Below are positions 1-7,099 of a stretch of 7,538 bases of DNA, one piece after another. Source of the DNA: Azoarcus sp. (lineage in GTDB: Bacteria; Pseudomonadota; Gammaproteobacteria; Burkholderiales; Rhodocyclaceae); NCBI GenBank assembly GCA_031259795.1, contig JAIRLA010000142.1:1-7538 (forward strand), in the 5' to 3' direction. Under the pieces are notes generated by a model. It saw only the letters and a program-made list of their open reading frames with translations. It did not search any database and was not told the DNA's origin. A program made the translations under genes and the position numbers. Position 1 is the stretch's first letter. Each line of letters opens with the position of its first letter.

Positions 1-40
1 AACTGGATTGCCACGGGCCTGCGGCCCTCGCAATGACGAG
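1..40 (-). repeat. Repeat module A, copy 1 (hairpin core)
   Basis: On the minus strand this reads CTCGTCATTGCGAGG, then core GCCGCAGGCCCGT, then GGCAATCCAGTT. The core contains the small hairpin GGGCC-TGC-GGCCC. It differs from copy 4 (759-798) by one base. The copy may be cut by the window edge. With linker E' and palindrome B it forms a ~107-bp block (1-107) that recurs inverted at 544-650. Confidence 0.9.
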
Positions 41-81
41 TTGGGGAAGGCTTTTGTAATGGCGAGTCCTTGCGATGAACC

Positions 82-109
82 TTCCCTCCCCCGCAAGCGG
101 GGGAGGGAA
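82..109. repeat. Palindrome module B, copy 1 (13-bp stem)
   Basis: Perfect inverted repeat TTCCCTCCCCCGC / GCGGGGGAGGGAA with a two-base AA loop. It is the longest perfect stem in the repeat block and would fold in RNA from either strand. It lacks a flanking T-run, so it is not a standard intrinsic terminator. Confidence 0.85.
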
Positions 110-152
110 CGGCAAGCGCCTGTGATTGGGGGATGGTCACGTCGGCAAAGCG
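109..152 (+). repeat. Direct repeat D, copy 1 (44 bp)
   Basis: Begins ACGGCAAGCGCCTGTGATTG and ends GTCGGCAAAGCG. It is identical to 327-370 except for C at 140 versus T at 358. It contains no long inverted repeat, unlike modules A to C. Both copies directly follow a G-rich arm (GGGGGAGGG here, GGGGGG at 321-326). Confidence 0.85.
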
Positions 153-190
153 CCGTTGTTGCGATGACCTCCCCTCCCGCGATGGACAAC

Positions 191-240
191 TTCCCTCCCC
201 CGCTTGCGGGGGAGGGTGGCCAAAGGCCGGGAGAGGGTTT
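191..240 (+). repeat. Palindrome module B, copy 2, with GGCC-hairpin tail
   Basis: Stem CCCTCCCCCGC (193-203), loop TT, GCGGGGGAGGG (206-216), followed by TGGCCAAAGGCCGGGAGAGGG, itself a small GGCC-AAA-GGCC hairpin. This is the full-length form of B and runs straight into module C. Confidence 0.85.
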
Positions 241-316
241 CGTACCAAACGGCGCGCCGCGCCGCTGGTTAAAAATGGGGGGGAAGGAAGGGAACGCCTG
301 GTCACCGTCCGCCCCC
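241..316 (+). repeat. Repeat module C, copy 1
   Basis: Starts CGTACCAAACGGCGCGCCGC, continues into GCCGCTGGTTAAAAATGGGG and a purine-rich arm with GGAAGGAAGGGAACGCC. It is the inverse of 446-518 and 684-755 and parallels 843-915. It lies directly after B, so B and C appear to be parts of one larger element. Confidence 0.75.
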
Positions 317-326
317 AGCGGGGGGG

Positions 327-370
327 ACGGCAAGCGCCTGTGATTGGGGGATGGTCATGTCGGCAAAGCG
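327..370 (+). repeat. Direct repeat D, copy 2 (44 bp)
   Basis: Second copy of the 44-bp repeat at 109-152, 218 bp further on, with one mismatch. It abuts module A copy 2 at 371 with no intervening base. Confidence 0.85.
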
Positions 371-410
371 TCGTCATTGCGAGGAGCTCAGCGACGTGGC
401 AATCCAGTTC
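371..410 (+). repeat. Repeat module A, copy 2 (plain core)
   Basis: TCGTCATTGCGAGG, core AGCTCAGCGACGT, GGCAATCCAGTTC. The core has no hairpin, unlike the minus-strand copies. It opens a unit that recurs exactly 240 bp later: 371-511 aligns base for base in register with 611-751, with substitutions and no net length change. Confidence 0.9.
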
Positions 411-445
411 GTTCCATGCGGAGCGGATCGACGCTGATTTTTTTG

Positions 446-518
446 TGGTGGAGAATGGACAGGCGTTCCCTTCTTTCACCCCCTCTTTAGTCAGCGGCGC
501 TGCGCGCCGGATGGTTGG
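446..518 (-). repeat. Repeat module C, copy 2
   Basis: Contains the purine-arm complement AGGCGTTCCCTTCTTTCACC and the hairpin-forming stretch CAGCGGCGCTGCGCGCCGG ending at 510. It is the inverted counterpart of 241-316 and is followed by an inverted B (521-565), which preserves the B-C pairing. Confidence 0.75.
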
Positions 519-520
519 AA

Positions 521-565
521 GCCCTCTCCCGCCCTTCGGGCACCCTCCCCCGCAAGCGGGGGAGG
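521..565 (-). repeat. Palindrome module B, copy 3, inverted
   Basis: GCCCTCTCCCGCCCTTCGGGCACCCTCCCCCGC-AA-GCGGGGGAGG in three linked parts: the GGGAGAGGGC arm complement, a GCCC-TTC-GGGC hairpin, then the ten-base palindrome arms 544-553 and 556-565 with an AA loop. Confidence 0.85.
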
Positions 566-610
566 AAAGGTTCATCGGAAGAACTCGCCATTGCGAAAGC
601 CTCCCCCACC

Positions 611-650
611 TCGTCATTGCGAGGAGCGAATCGACGTGGCAATCCAGTTC
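611..650 (+). repeat. Repeat module A, copy 3 (plain core)
   Basis: TCGTCATTGCGAGG (C at 610 extends it), core AGCGAATCGACGT, GGCAATCCAGTTC. The core string GGAGCGAATCGACG (623-636) recurs at 660-673, so the core is itself repeated inside this unit. It is paired head-to-head with copy 4 at 759-798. Confidence 0.9.
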
Positions 651-683
651 ATTCCATGCGGAGCGAATCGACGCTGTTTTCTC

Positions 684-755
684 TGCGGCGGAGAGTGGAC
701 GGCGTCCTGTTCTTTCTTCCCCCTTTTTATCCAGCGGCGCTGCGCGCCGGATGAA
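684..755 (-). repeat. Repeat module C, copy 3
   Basis: Second copy of the 446-518 block at 240 bp distance. CAGCGGCGCTGCGCGCCGG is identical (732-750), while the pyrimidine arm has drifted. Here C is not followed by B but by module A copy 4, so the element is either truncated or interrupted. Confidence 0.75.
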
Positions 756-758
756 ACG

Positions 759-798
759 AACTGGATTGCCGCGGGCCTGCGGCCCTCGCAATGACGAG
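759..798 (-). repeat. Repeat module A, copy 4 (hairpin core)
   Basis: AACTGGATTGCC, core GCGGGCCTGCGG, CCTCGCAATGACGAG. It differs from 1-40 by one base (G versus A after GGATTGCC). Its outer 15 and inner 13 bases are the exact inverse of 610-650, giving a 189-bp segment with matching inverted ends. Confidence 0.9.
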
Positions 799-802
799 TT
801 TT

Positions 803-842
803 CCCGCTTGCGGGAGAGGGTGGCCCGTCAGGGCCGGGAGAG
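803..842 (+). repeat. Palindrome module B, copy 4 (short stem)
   Basis: CCCGC-TT-GCGGG followed by AGAGGGTGGCCCGTCAGGGC and CGGGAGAGGGC. The palindrome is reduced to five-base arms, but the tail hairpin (GGCCC-GTCA-GGGCC) is larger than in copy 2. It leads into module C at 843. Confidence 0.8.
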
Positions 843-915
843 GGCTTCGTACCATCCGGCGCGAGAGCGCCGCTGGATAAAAGGGGAGAAGGAACGGGAC
901 GCCCGTTCACGCCCC
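843..915 (+). repeat. Repeat module C, copy 4, with GAACGGG stem-loop
   Basis: Starts TTCGTACCATCCGGCGCGAG and continues AGCGCCGCTGGATAAAAGGGG. Near its end it has a perfect seven-base stem, GAACGGG (892-898), loop ACG, CCCGTTC (902-908). On the minus strand this stem lies about 60 bases past the tkt stop and is followed by a pyrimidine stretch (CTTCTCCCCTTTT), so it might help end tkt transcription, but it is not a strong terminator. Confidence 0.7.
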
Positions 916-967
916 ATCGAACGGACGTCGCTTCAGGGAACAGGAATTCCCCCCGCCACGAAAAAAA

Positions 968-2977
968 TCAGGCTCCTTTCACGACGTCCACTATGTGCCC
1001 GACGGTGAAACCGAAGTGTTCGAACAGTTTTCCGGCGGGCGCGGAGGCGCCGAAGGTGTCGATGCCGATCACTTCGCCGTGCAGGCCCACGTATTTCCGC
1101 CAGAAATCGCCGTGCGCCGCTTCGATGGCGATGCGGCGCACGTGCTTGCCGAGCACGGAGAGCTGGTATTCCCGGCTCTGGCGATCGAAGACGCTGGTCG
1201 AGGGCATGGAGACGACTCGCGCGGCAATGCCTTCTTTTTCCAGCGCCGCTTTGGCGTCGAGGGCGAGCTTGACTTCCGAGCCGGTGGCGATCAGCACGAC
1301 TTGGGGATCGTCGGCGTCGGCGAGGATGTAGCCGCCGCGCCGGATGGTTTCCGGCGCGATGGCAGCGGTGACGGTAGGCAGGTTCTGGCGCGAGAGGGCG
1401 AGCAGCGTCGGGCCGTCCGCGCGTTCGATGGCGGCGATCCAGGCGGCCGCTGTTTCCACGGCGTCGCAGGGCCGCCAGAGGTCGAGGCCGGGGATGAGGC
1501 GCAGGCTCGGAATGTGTTCGATGGGCTGGTGCGTGGGGCCGTCCTCGCCGAGTCCGATGGAATCGTGGGTGTAGACCATGATCTGCCGCTGGCGCATCAG
1601 CGCCGCCATGCGGATGGCGTTCCTCGCGTAGTCGGAGAAGACGAGGAAGGTGGCGGTGTAGGGAATCAGGCCGCCGTGGAGGGCGAGACCGTTGGCGATG
1701 GCCGTCATGCCGAATTCGCGCACGCCGTAGTAACAGTAGTTGCCGCCGCTCTCTTTGGTGACGCCCCGGCTGCCCTCGACGAAAGTGAGATTGGAGGCGG
1801 CCAGATCCGCCGAGCCGCCGAAAAGCTCCGGCAACGCCGGGAGGAAGGCGGCGATGGCGTCCTGGCTGGCCTTGCGGGTGGCGATGTTTTCCGCTTTTTC
1901 CCCACGGGCGGCGATGAAGCGGGCGGCGGTCTCCGCCCAGTCGGCGGGCAGTTCGCGGCGGATGACGCGGCGCTCGAATTCGGCGGCGAGCGCGGGATGG
2001 GCGGCGCGGTAGGCCTGGAAGCGCCGTTGCCAGTCCGCTTCCAGCGCCGCGCCTTTTTCGCGCGCGTCCCAGGCGGCGCGGACATCGGCGGGGATTTCGA
2101 AGGGCGGATGATGCCAGCCGATGGCTTTCCGCGTCGAGGCGATTTCCGCCTCGCCCAGCGGCGCGCCGTGGCAATCGTGGCTGCCCGCCTTGTTGGGCGA
2201 ACCCATGCCGATCACGGTCTTGCAGCAGATGAGCGAGGGTTTGGCGGTTTCGGCGCGCGCGGCGCGCAGGGCGGCTTCGATGGCGTCGGCATCGTGACCG
2301 GGTATGTCCGGGAAGACTTGCCAGCCGTAGGCCTCGAAACGTTTCGGGGTGTCGTCGGCGAACCAGCCTTCGACATGGCCGTCGATGGAGATGCCGTTGT
2401 CGTCGTAGAAGACGATGAGCTTCCCCAGCCCCAGGACGCCCGCGAGCGCGCAGGCTTCGTGGCTGACGCCTTCCATCATGCAGCCGTCGCCCATGAAGAC
2501 GTAGGTGTGATGGTCGACGATGGCGTGGCCGGGACGGTTGAACGCGGCGGCGAGCGTTTTTTCGGCGAGCGCGAAGCCCACGGCATTGGCGATGCCCTGC
2601 CCGAGCGGGCCGGTGGTGGTCTCCACGCCCGGGGCGTGTCCGGCTTCCGGATGTCCGGCGGTCTTCGCGCCGAACTGGCGGAAATTCTTGAGGTCGTCGA
2701 TGGAAAGGTCGTAGCCGGTGAGATGCAGGAGGGCGTAGAGCAGCATCGAGCCATGCCCGTTCGAGAGCACGAAGCGGTCGCGGTCGGGGAAATGCGGGTT
2801 GGCGGGGTTGTGCTTCAGATGCCGCCGCCAGAGGACTTCGGCGATCTCCGCCATGCCCAGCGGCGCGCCCGGGTGGCCGGAATTGGCTTTCTGGATGGCG
2901 TCGATGGCGAGGGCGCGCAAGGCGCCGGTCAGGGAGTTGAAAACAGGGGGATTGACATGGGGGGTGCGCTGCGACAT
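968..2977 (-). CDS. tkt: Transketolase
   Basis: Cytoplasmic ThDP- and Mg-dependent enzyme of the non-oxidative pentose phosphate pathway (and the Calvin cycle where present). It moves a two-carbon ketol unit from ketoses such as xylulose-5-P to aldose phosphates. At 669 aa it has the usual bacterial length. Visible family motifs: [10 protein letters not shown] at 32-41, SNGHGS at 72-77, GPLGQG at 123-128, the ThDP pyrophosphate motif GDGCMMEG (163-170) through [10 protein letters not shown] (191-200), GGSADLA (387-393), [11 protein letters not shown] with the catalytic glutamate at about 421, [17 protein letters not shown] (469-485), and a C-terminal domain. The ATG at 2977 fits the family N-terminus, although no clear Shine-Dalgarno precedes it. 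The gene follows ilvC on the same strand after 145 bp, but a terminator lies between them, so it is probably transcribed separately. Seven T residues follow the TGA directly, without a hairpin before them. Function is certain from motifs. Confidence 0.97.
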   Translation of the reverse strand: MSQRTPHVNPPVFNSLTGALRALAIDAIQKANSGHPGAPLGMAEIAEVLWRRHLKHNPANPHFPDRDRFVLSNGHGSMLLYALLHLTGYDLSIDDLKNFRQFGAKTAGHPEAGHAPGVETTTGPLGQGIANAVGFALAEKTLAAAFNRPGHAIVDHHTYVFMGDGCMMEGVSHEACALAGVLGLGKLIVFYDDNGISIDGHVEGWFADDTPKRFEAYGWQVFPDIPGHDADAIEAALRAARAETAKPSLICCKTVIGMGSPNKAGSHDCHGAPLGEAEIASTRKAIGWHHPPFEIPADVRAAWDAREKGAALEADWQRRFQAYRAAHPALAAEFERRVIRRELPADWAETAARFIAARGEKAENIATRKASQDAIAAFLPALPELFGGSADLAASNLTFVEGSRGVTKESGGNYCYYGVREFGMTAIANGLALHGGLIPYTATFLVFSDYARNAIRMAALMRQRQIMVYTHDSIGLGEDGPTHQPIEHIPSLRLIPGLDLWRPCDAVETAAAWIAAIERADGPTLLALSRQNLPTVTAAIAPETIRRGGYILADADDPQVVLIATGSEVKLALDAKAALEKEGIAARVVSMPSTSVFDRQSREYQLSVLGKHVRRIAIEAAHGDFWRKYVGLHGEVIGIDTFGASAPAGKLFEHFGFTVGHIVDVVKGA

Positions 2978-3011
2978 GGCGGTCTCGAAGCCAGGGGGCT
3001 GGAAAACGCGG

Positions 3012-3041
3012 ATTATCCCCGAAACCGGCGCGGCGGGCGAA
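3012..3041 (-). promoter_or_regulatory. Possible sigma70-type promoter of tkt
   Basis: On the minus strand, GATAAT (3017-3012, five of six to TATAAT) is preceded at 18 bases by TTCGCC (3041-3036, three of six to TTGACA). The predicted start, near 3005, would give a leader of about 28 bases before the tkt ATG. The -10 is good and the -35 weak. It begins only a few bases past the T-run of the ilvC terminator, which fits a new transcription unit. Inference from sequence only. Confidence 0.35.
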
Positions 3042-3044
3042 GCG

Positions 3045-3084
3045 AAAAACGATACGGGCGGCGGGCGCGAATGCCTGCCGCCCG
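3045..3084 (-). terminator. Rho-independent terminator of the ilv operon
   Basis: On the minus strand, 38 bases after the ilvC stop, a 12-base stem forms between 3073-3084 and 3055-3066 (CGGGCGGCAGGC with GCCCGCCGCCCG, one A-C mismatch) around the six-base loop ATTCGC. TATCG and then four further T residues follow; the TTTTT run is 3049-3045. The GC-rich stem plus short T-run is typical of an intrinsic terminator. On the plus strand the stem is complete with one G-T pair but has no T-run, so it works one way. Confidence 0.7.
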
Positions 3085-3122
3085 CCGGTCGCCTCCGGCG
3101 CTTGCGCGAATGAATCCGGCGC

Positions 3123-4214
<1,092 letters not shown>

Positions 4215-4706
4215 TCAGAGTTTGAGCGCGCGCTCGCCGCGGGCGATGCCGCAGGCGCCGGAACGCACGGTTTCGATGAGCAGCGCCGGATCGACGGCGG
4301 CGATGAAGGCGTTGAGCTTGGCTTGGTTGCCGGTGAGTTCGATCACGTAGGAAGCATCGGTCACGTCGATGATGCGGGCGCGGAAAATGTCGGCGATGCG
4401 CTTCATCTCTTCGCGCGCCGCGCCGGTGGCGCGCACCTTGACGAGCAGCAACTCGCGTTCGATGTGCGCCGCTTCCGAGAGGTCGGTGACTTTGATGACA
4501 TCGATGAGTTTGTTCAACTGTTTGGTGATCTGCTCGATGATTTCGTCGGAACCGGCGGTGACGAGCGTCATGCGCGACATGGATTCGTCTTCGGTGGGGG
4601 CGACGGTCAGCGATTCGATGTTGTAGCCGCGCGCGGAAAAGAGTCCGGACACTCTCGAGAGCGCGCCGGATTCGTTTTCGATCAGCAGGGAAATGACGTG
4701 ACGCAT
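4215..4706 (-). CDS. ilvN: Acetolactate synthase small (regulatory) subunit
   Basis: Regulatory subunit of acetohydroxyacid synthase. It binds the catalytic subunit, raises its activity and confers feedback inhibition by valine in characterised homologues. At 163 aa it equals the usual IlvH/IlvN length. An N-terminal ACT domain (about 3-76) opens with HVISLLIENESGALSRVSGL and ARGYNIESL; N11 and G14 lie at positions tied to valine sensitivity in E. coli IlvH. A C-terminal domain (about 80-160) begins HIERELLLVKV and includes TGNQAKLNAF. The ATG at 4706 is preceded by CAGGAG with AGGAG at 4722-4718, an 11-base spacing that is slightly long. It lies 55 bp after ilvB and 75 bp before ilvC, all on the minus strand, consistent with one operon. 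The symbol could equally be ilvH; naming differs between genomes. Confidence 0.96.
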   Translation of the reverse strand: MRHVISLLIENESGALSRVSGLFSARGYNIESLTVAPTEDESMSRMTLVTAGSDEIIEQITKQLNKLIDVIKVTDLSEAAHIERELLLVKVRATGAAREEMKRIADIFRARIIDVTDASYVIELTGNQAKLNAFIAAVDPALLIETVRSGACGIARGERALKL

Positions 4707-4761
4707 GGTGGTGTGCGCTCCTGGAATTCAGCGGGTCGGGATCGGATGCGGGACGGGCGGT

Positions 4762-6477
4762 TTACAGTTCCTCGGCGGGCAGGATCATTTCGGTGAGTCC
4801 CTTGCCGCCCGGTACCATGGGATAGACGTTCTCCGAGCGGTCGATCTGGAAGTCGATGAAGACGAGTTCGTTCTTGTGCGTGGTGAACGCCTCGCGCAAC
4901 GCGCCTTCGACATCGCCGGGCTTCTCCACCCGGATGCCGACGTGACCGTAGGATTCGGCCAGCTTCACGAAATCGGGCAGCGAATCCATGTAGGAGCCGG
5001 AGTAGCGCTGCCCATGGAACATCTGTTGCCACTGCCGCACCATGCCGAGATAACGGTTGTTGAGCAGGCAGATCTTGATCGGCAGGCGGAACTGGCGGCA
5101 GGTGGACAACTCCTGGATGTTCATCTGGATCGAGCCTTCGCCGGTGACACAGGCCACCGCCGCGCCGGGATGGGCGAACTGCGCCCCCATGGCGTAGGGC
5201 AGGCCCACGCCCATCGTGCCCAGTCCGCCGGAATTGAGCCAGCGCCGGGGCTTGTCGAAGCGGTAGTACTGCGCCGCCCACAGCTGGTGCTGGCCGACAT
5301 CGGAGGCGACGATGGCTTCGCCGTTGGTGACTTCCCAGAGCTTCTGGATGACGAACTGCGGCTTGATGAGTTCATTGGAGAACTTGTAGTCGAGGCATTT
5401 GCGCCCGCGCCACTCTTCGATCTGCCGCCACCATTCGGCGGTACGGGCCGGATCGGGGCGGGGGCCGGCTTCGATCTGGTGGAGCAATTGTTCGAGCACG
5501 TCGAGGACGTTGCCGACGATGGGAATATCGACTTTCACCCGCTTGGCGATCGAGGCCGGGTCGATGTCGATATGGATGATCTTGCGCGCTTCCGCGGCGA
5601 AATGGTCGACGTTGCCGATCACGCGGTCGTCGAAGCGCGCGCCGATGGCGAGAAGCGCGTCGCAATAGTGCATCGCCATGTTGGCCTCGAACGTGCCGTG
5701 CATCCCCGGCATGCCAAGGAACTGGCGGTCGCTCGCCGGATAGCCGCCAAGCCCCATCAGGGTGTTGGCGACGGGCGCATCGAGCAAGCGCGCGAGCCGG
5801 GCCAGCGCTTCGGCGGCCTCCGACAGGATGACGCCGCCGCCAGCGTAGATCATCGGGCGCCGCGCGCCGAGCAGCAATTGCACCGCTCTCTTGATCTGGC
5901 CCTGATGGCCGCGGACGACCGGATTGTACGAGCGCATCGCAATTTCTTTCGGATAGGCGAACTCGCACTGCGCCATCGACACATCCTTGGGAATATCGAC
6001 CACCACCGGGCCGGGGCGGCCGCTCGCCGCCAGATAGAAGGCTTTCTTCAGGGTCGCGGCAAGCTCGCGCACCTCGCGCACGAGGAAATTGTGCTTCACA
6101 CAGGGACGAGTGACGCCCACCGTATCGACTTCCTGGAAAGCATCCTGGCCGATGAACGCCGTCGCCACCTGCCCGGAAATGACCACGAGCGGCGCCGAAT
6201 CGTAATAGGCGGTGGCGATGCCGGTGACGGCGTTGGTCGCGCCCGGCCCCGAAGTCACCAGCGCCACGCCCACCTTGCCGGTGCTGCGCGCAAAACCGTC
6301 GGCGGCGTGGACAGCGGCCTGTTCGTGGCGCACCAGAACATGCCGGATATCGTCCTGCTGGAAAAGCGCATCGTACAAATAAAGCACGGCGCCGCCCGGA
6401 TAGCCGAACACATAGTCGACCTTCTCTTCCTGCAAACACCTGATTAGAATTTCGGCCCCAGTCAGTACCATTGCCAT
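4762..6477 (-). CDS. ilvB: Acetolactate synthase large (catalytic) subunit
   Basis: First common step of branched-chain amino acid synthesis: ThDP-, FAD- and Mg-dependent condensation of pyruvate with pyruvate or 2-ketobutyrate. It is 571 aa, normal for the family. The ThDP pyrimidine-binding domain (about 4-170) has FGYPGGAVL (24-32), catalytic glutamate E52 in VRHEQAAVHAADG, SGPGATN (76-82) and GRPGPVVVDIPKDV (153-166). The middle FAD-binding domain has LMGLGGYP and GARFDDRVIG (279-288). The pyrophosphate domain has GEGSIQMNIQEL (446-457), LLNNRYLGMVRQWQ (471-484) and VYPMVPGG near the end. The metal motif is GEGS rather than GDGS; both residues are acidic, and I recall this form from other betaproteobacteria. 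The start at 6477 is preceded only by a weak GGGG; the in-frame ATG at 6471 is an alternative. It is the first gene of the ilv operon and could equally be called ilvI. Confidence 0.97.
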   Translation of the reverse strand: MAMVLTGAEILIRCLQEEKVDYVFGYPGGAVLYLYDALFQQDDIRHVLVRHEQAAVHAADGFARSTGKVGVALVTSGPGATNAVTGIATAYYDSAPLVVISGQVATAFIGQDAFQEVDTVGVTRPCVKHNFLVREVRELAATLKKAFYLAASGRPGPVVVDIPKDVSMAQCEFAYPKEIAMRSYNPVVRGHQGQIKRAVQLLLGARRPMIYAGGGVILSEAAEALARLARLLDAPVANTLMGLGGYPASDRQFLGMPGMHGTFEANMAMHYCDALLAIGARFDDRVIGNVDHFAAEARKIIHIDIDPASIAKRVKVDIPIVGNVLDVLEQLLHQIEAGPRPDPARTAEWWRQIEEWRGRKCLDYKFSNELIKPQFVIQKLWEVTNGEAIVASDVGQHQLWAAQYYRFDKPRRWLNSGGLGTMGVGLPYAMGAQFAHPGAAVACVTGEGSIQMNIQELSTCRQFRLPIKICLLNNRYLGMVRQWQQMFHGQRYSGSYMDSLPDFVKLAESYGHVGIRVEKPGDVEGALREAFTTHKNELVFIDFQIDRSENVYPMVPGGKGLTEMILPAEEL

Positions 6478-6511
6478 CGCCCCGTAAATAACGTTCGATC
6501 AGAAACCGGAA

Positions 6512-6540
6512 ACGTTACAGTCCGTGCGAGTGTTGGTCAA
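6512..6540 (-). promoter_or_regulatory. Probable sigma70-type promoter of the ilvBNC operon
   Basis: On the minus strand, TTGACC (6540-6535, five of six to TTGACA) is followed by exactly 17 bases and then TAACGT (6517-6512, with the conserved TA and final T of TATAAT). The predicted start near 6505 leaves a leader of about 28 bases before the ilvB ATG. That is too short for a leader peptide plus attenuator of the kind found before enterobacterial ilvBN. The -10 overlaps one of two AACGTT palindromes (6490-6495 and 6511-6516). Confidence 0.5.
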
Positions 6541-6595
6541 GGCGGGAGCCAACTTCCACACTTTTTCCCCCGCCACATCCCTCGACGATTCCCCG

Positions 6596-7072
6596 ATGAA
6601 CATTCCATCCGCTGCACCGCCAGCCCCCGCCGTTGTCGAACTTGCCGGCCTGCGCCGCCGCCTGGCGTGCATGCTGTACGAGGCCATGCTGCTCGTGGGC
6701 GTGCTGGCCTTCGCCTGGCTGCTGCCGTGGGCGCTCATTTTGTGGGGGCTGGATGCGAGATCCCCGCCCGCCTGGCTGGGCTGGCTGGAATTGCTGCACG
6801 CCTTCGCCGTGACCGGCGCTTACTTCGTGTGGTACTGGCATCGCCACGGCCAGACGCTGGCGATGCAGACATGGCGGCTGAAAGTGGTCGCCGCCGCCAA
6901 CGGGCGCAACATTTCCGCGGGACGCGCCTGCCTGCGTTACGCGCTGGCCTGGCCCTCGCTGCTGTGCTTCGGCATCGGCATCATCTGGGCGCTGTTCGAT
7001 CTCGATGACCTGTTCCTGCACGACCGGCTGGCAAAAACGCGCGTCGCCCTGCTGCCGCCGCTGGAACACTGA
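6596..7072 (+). CDS. RDD-family inner-membrane protein, function unknown
   Basis: A 158-aa small membrane protein of the RDD type. An arginine-rich segment LRRRLACMLYEAMLL (19-33) leads into a first hydrophobic helix (about 30-52). A second helix spans about 61-81 and ends YFVWYWHRHGQ. The conserved-looking loop HGQTLAMQTWRLKVV (84-98) follows. A third helix spans about 117-136, and the tail FLHDRLAKTRV (140-150) is the hallmark RDD ending. The usual aspartate in the first helix is replaced by Y28-E29. I start at the ATG at 6596. A GTG start at 6524 is possible, but it would add a polar, non-family extension and overlap the ilv promoter; no clear Shine-Dalgarno precedes either. It is divergent from ilvB and convergent with flgM (27 bp between stops). 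The substrate or role is unknown, and position beside ilv genes is no proof of a link. Confidence 0.85.
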   Translation: MNIPSAAPPAPAVVELAGLRRRLACMLYEAMLLVGVLAFAWLLPWALILWGLDARSPPAWLGWLELLHAFAVTGAYFVWYWHRHGQTLAMQTWRLKVVAAANGRNISAGRACLRYALAWPSLLCFGIGIIWALFDLDDLFLHDRLAKTRVALLPPLEH

Positions 7073-7099
7073 TCCGGAAGGCGGCGATGCTCCCCCGCG

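Larger units (their letters stand above)
1..932. repeat. Gene-free mosaic of interspersed palindromic repeats
   Basis: This 0.9-kb stretch downstream of tkt has no credible gene; the open frames across it are low-complexity and read through palindromes. It is built from five recurring modules, called A to E here. A runs CTCGTCATTGCGAGG, a variable core, then GGCAATCCAGTT. B is a CCCTCCCCCGC palindrome plus a GGCC hairpin tail. C contains the CAGCGGCGCTGCGCGCCGG hairpin and a purine-rich arm. D is a 44-bp direct repeat. E is a linker joining B to A. Order along + (prime marks the opposite orientation): A' 1-40, E' 41-81, B 82-109, D 109-152, B-C 191-316, D 327-370, A 371-410, C'-B' 446-565, E 566-610, A 611-650, C' 684-755, A' 759-798, B-C 803-915. 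Such mosaics of short palindromes are known in intergenic DNA of many proteobacteria. How they spread, and whether they act in RNA, cannot be told from the sequence. Confidence 0.9.

Noticed and set aside
1..932. CRISPR array
   Set aside because: Repeats are of several unlike kinds, occur in both orientations, and are not separated by uniform unique spacers; no cas genes are present.
961..967. Intrinsic terminator of tkt at the seven T residues after its stop
   Set aside because: No stable hairpin precedes the T-run; the end of the tkt coding sequence does not fold back on itself.
133..1008. 291-codon open frame through the repeat block
   Set aside because: It is made of translated palindromes (repeated segments such as QAPVIGGWS), runs through all repeat modules and has no start signal. 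It is an artefact of GC-rich repeats.
4705..6447. 580-codon open frame on the plus strand opposite ilvB, and a similar one opposite ilvC/ilvN (3135-4796)
   Set aside because: They are antisense shadows of clear ilv genes. Composition is set by the complementary strand, and neither has a family motif.
6524..6595. N-terminal extension of the RDD protein from the GTG at 6524
   Set aside because: The extra 24 residues are polar and unlike the family N-terminus, and the start would lie within the ilv promoter spacer.
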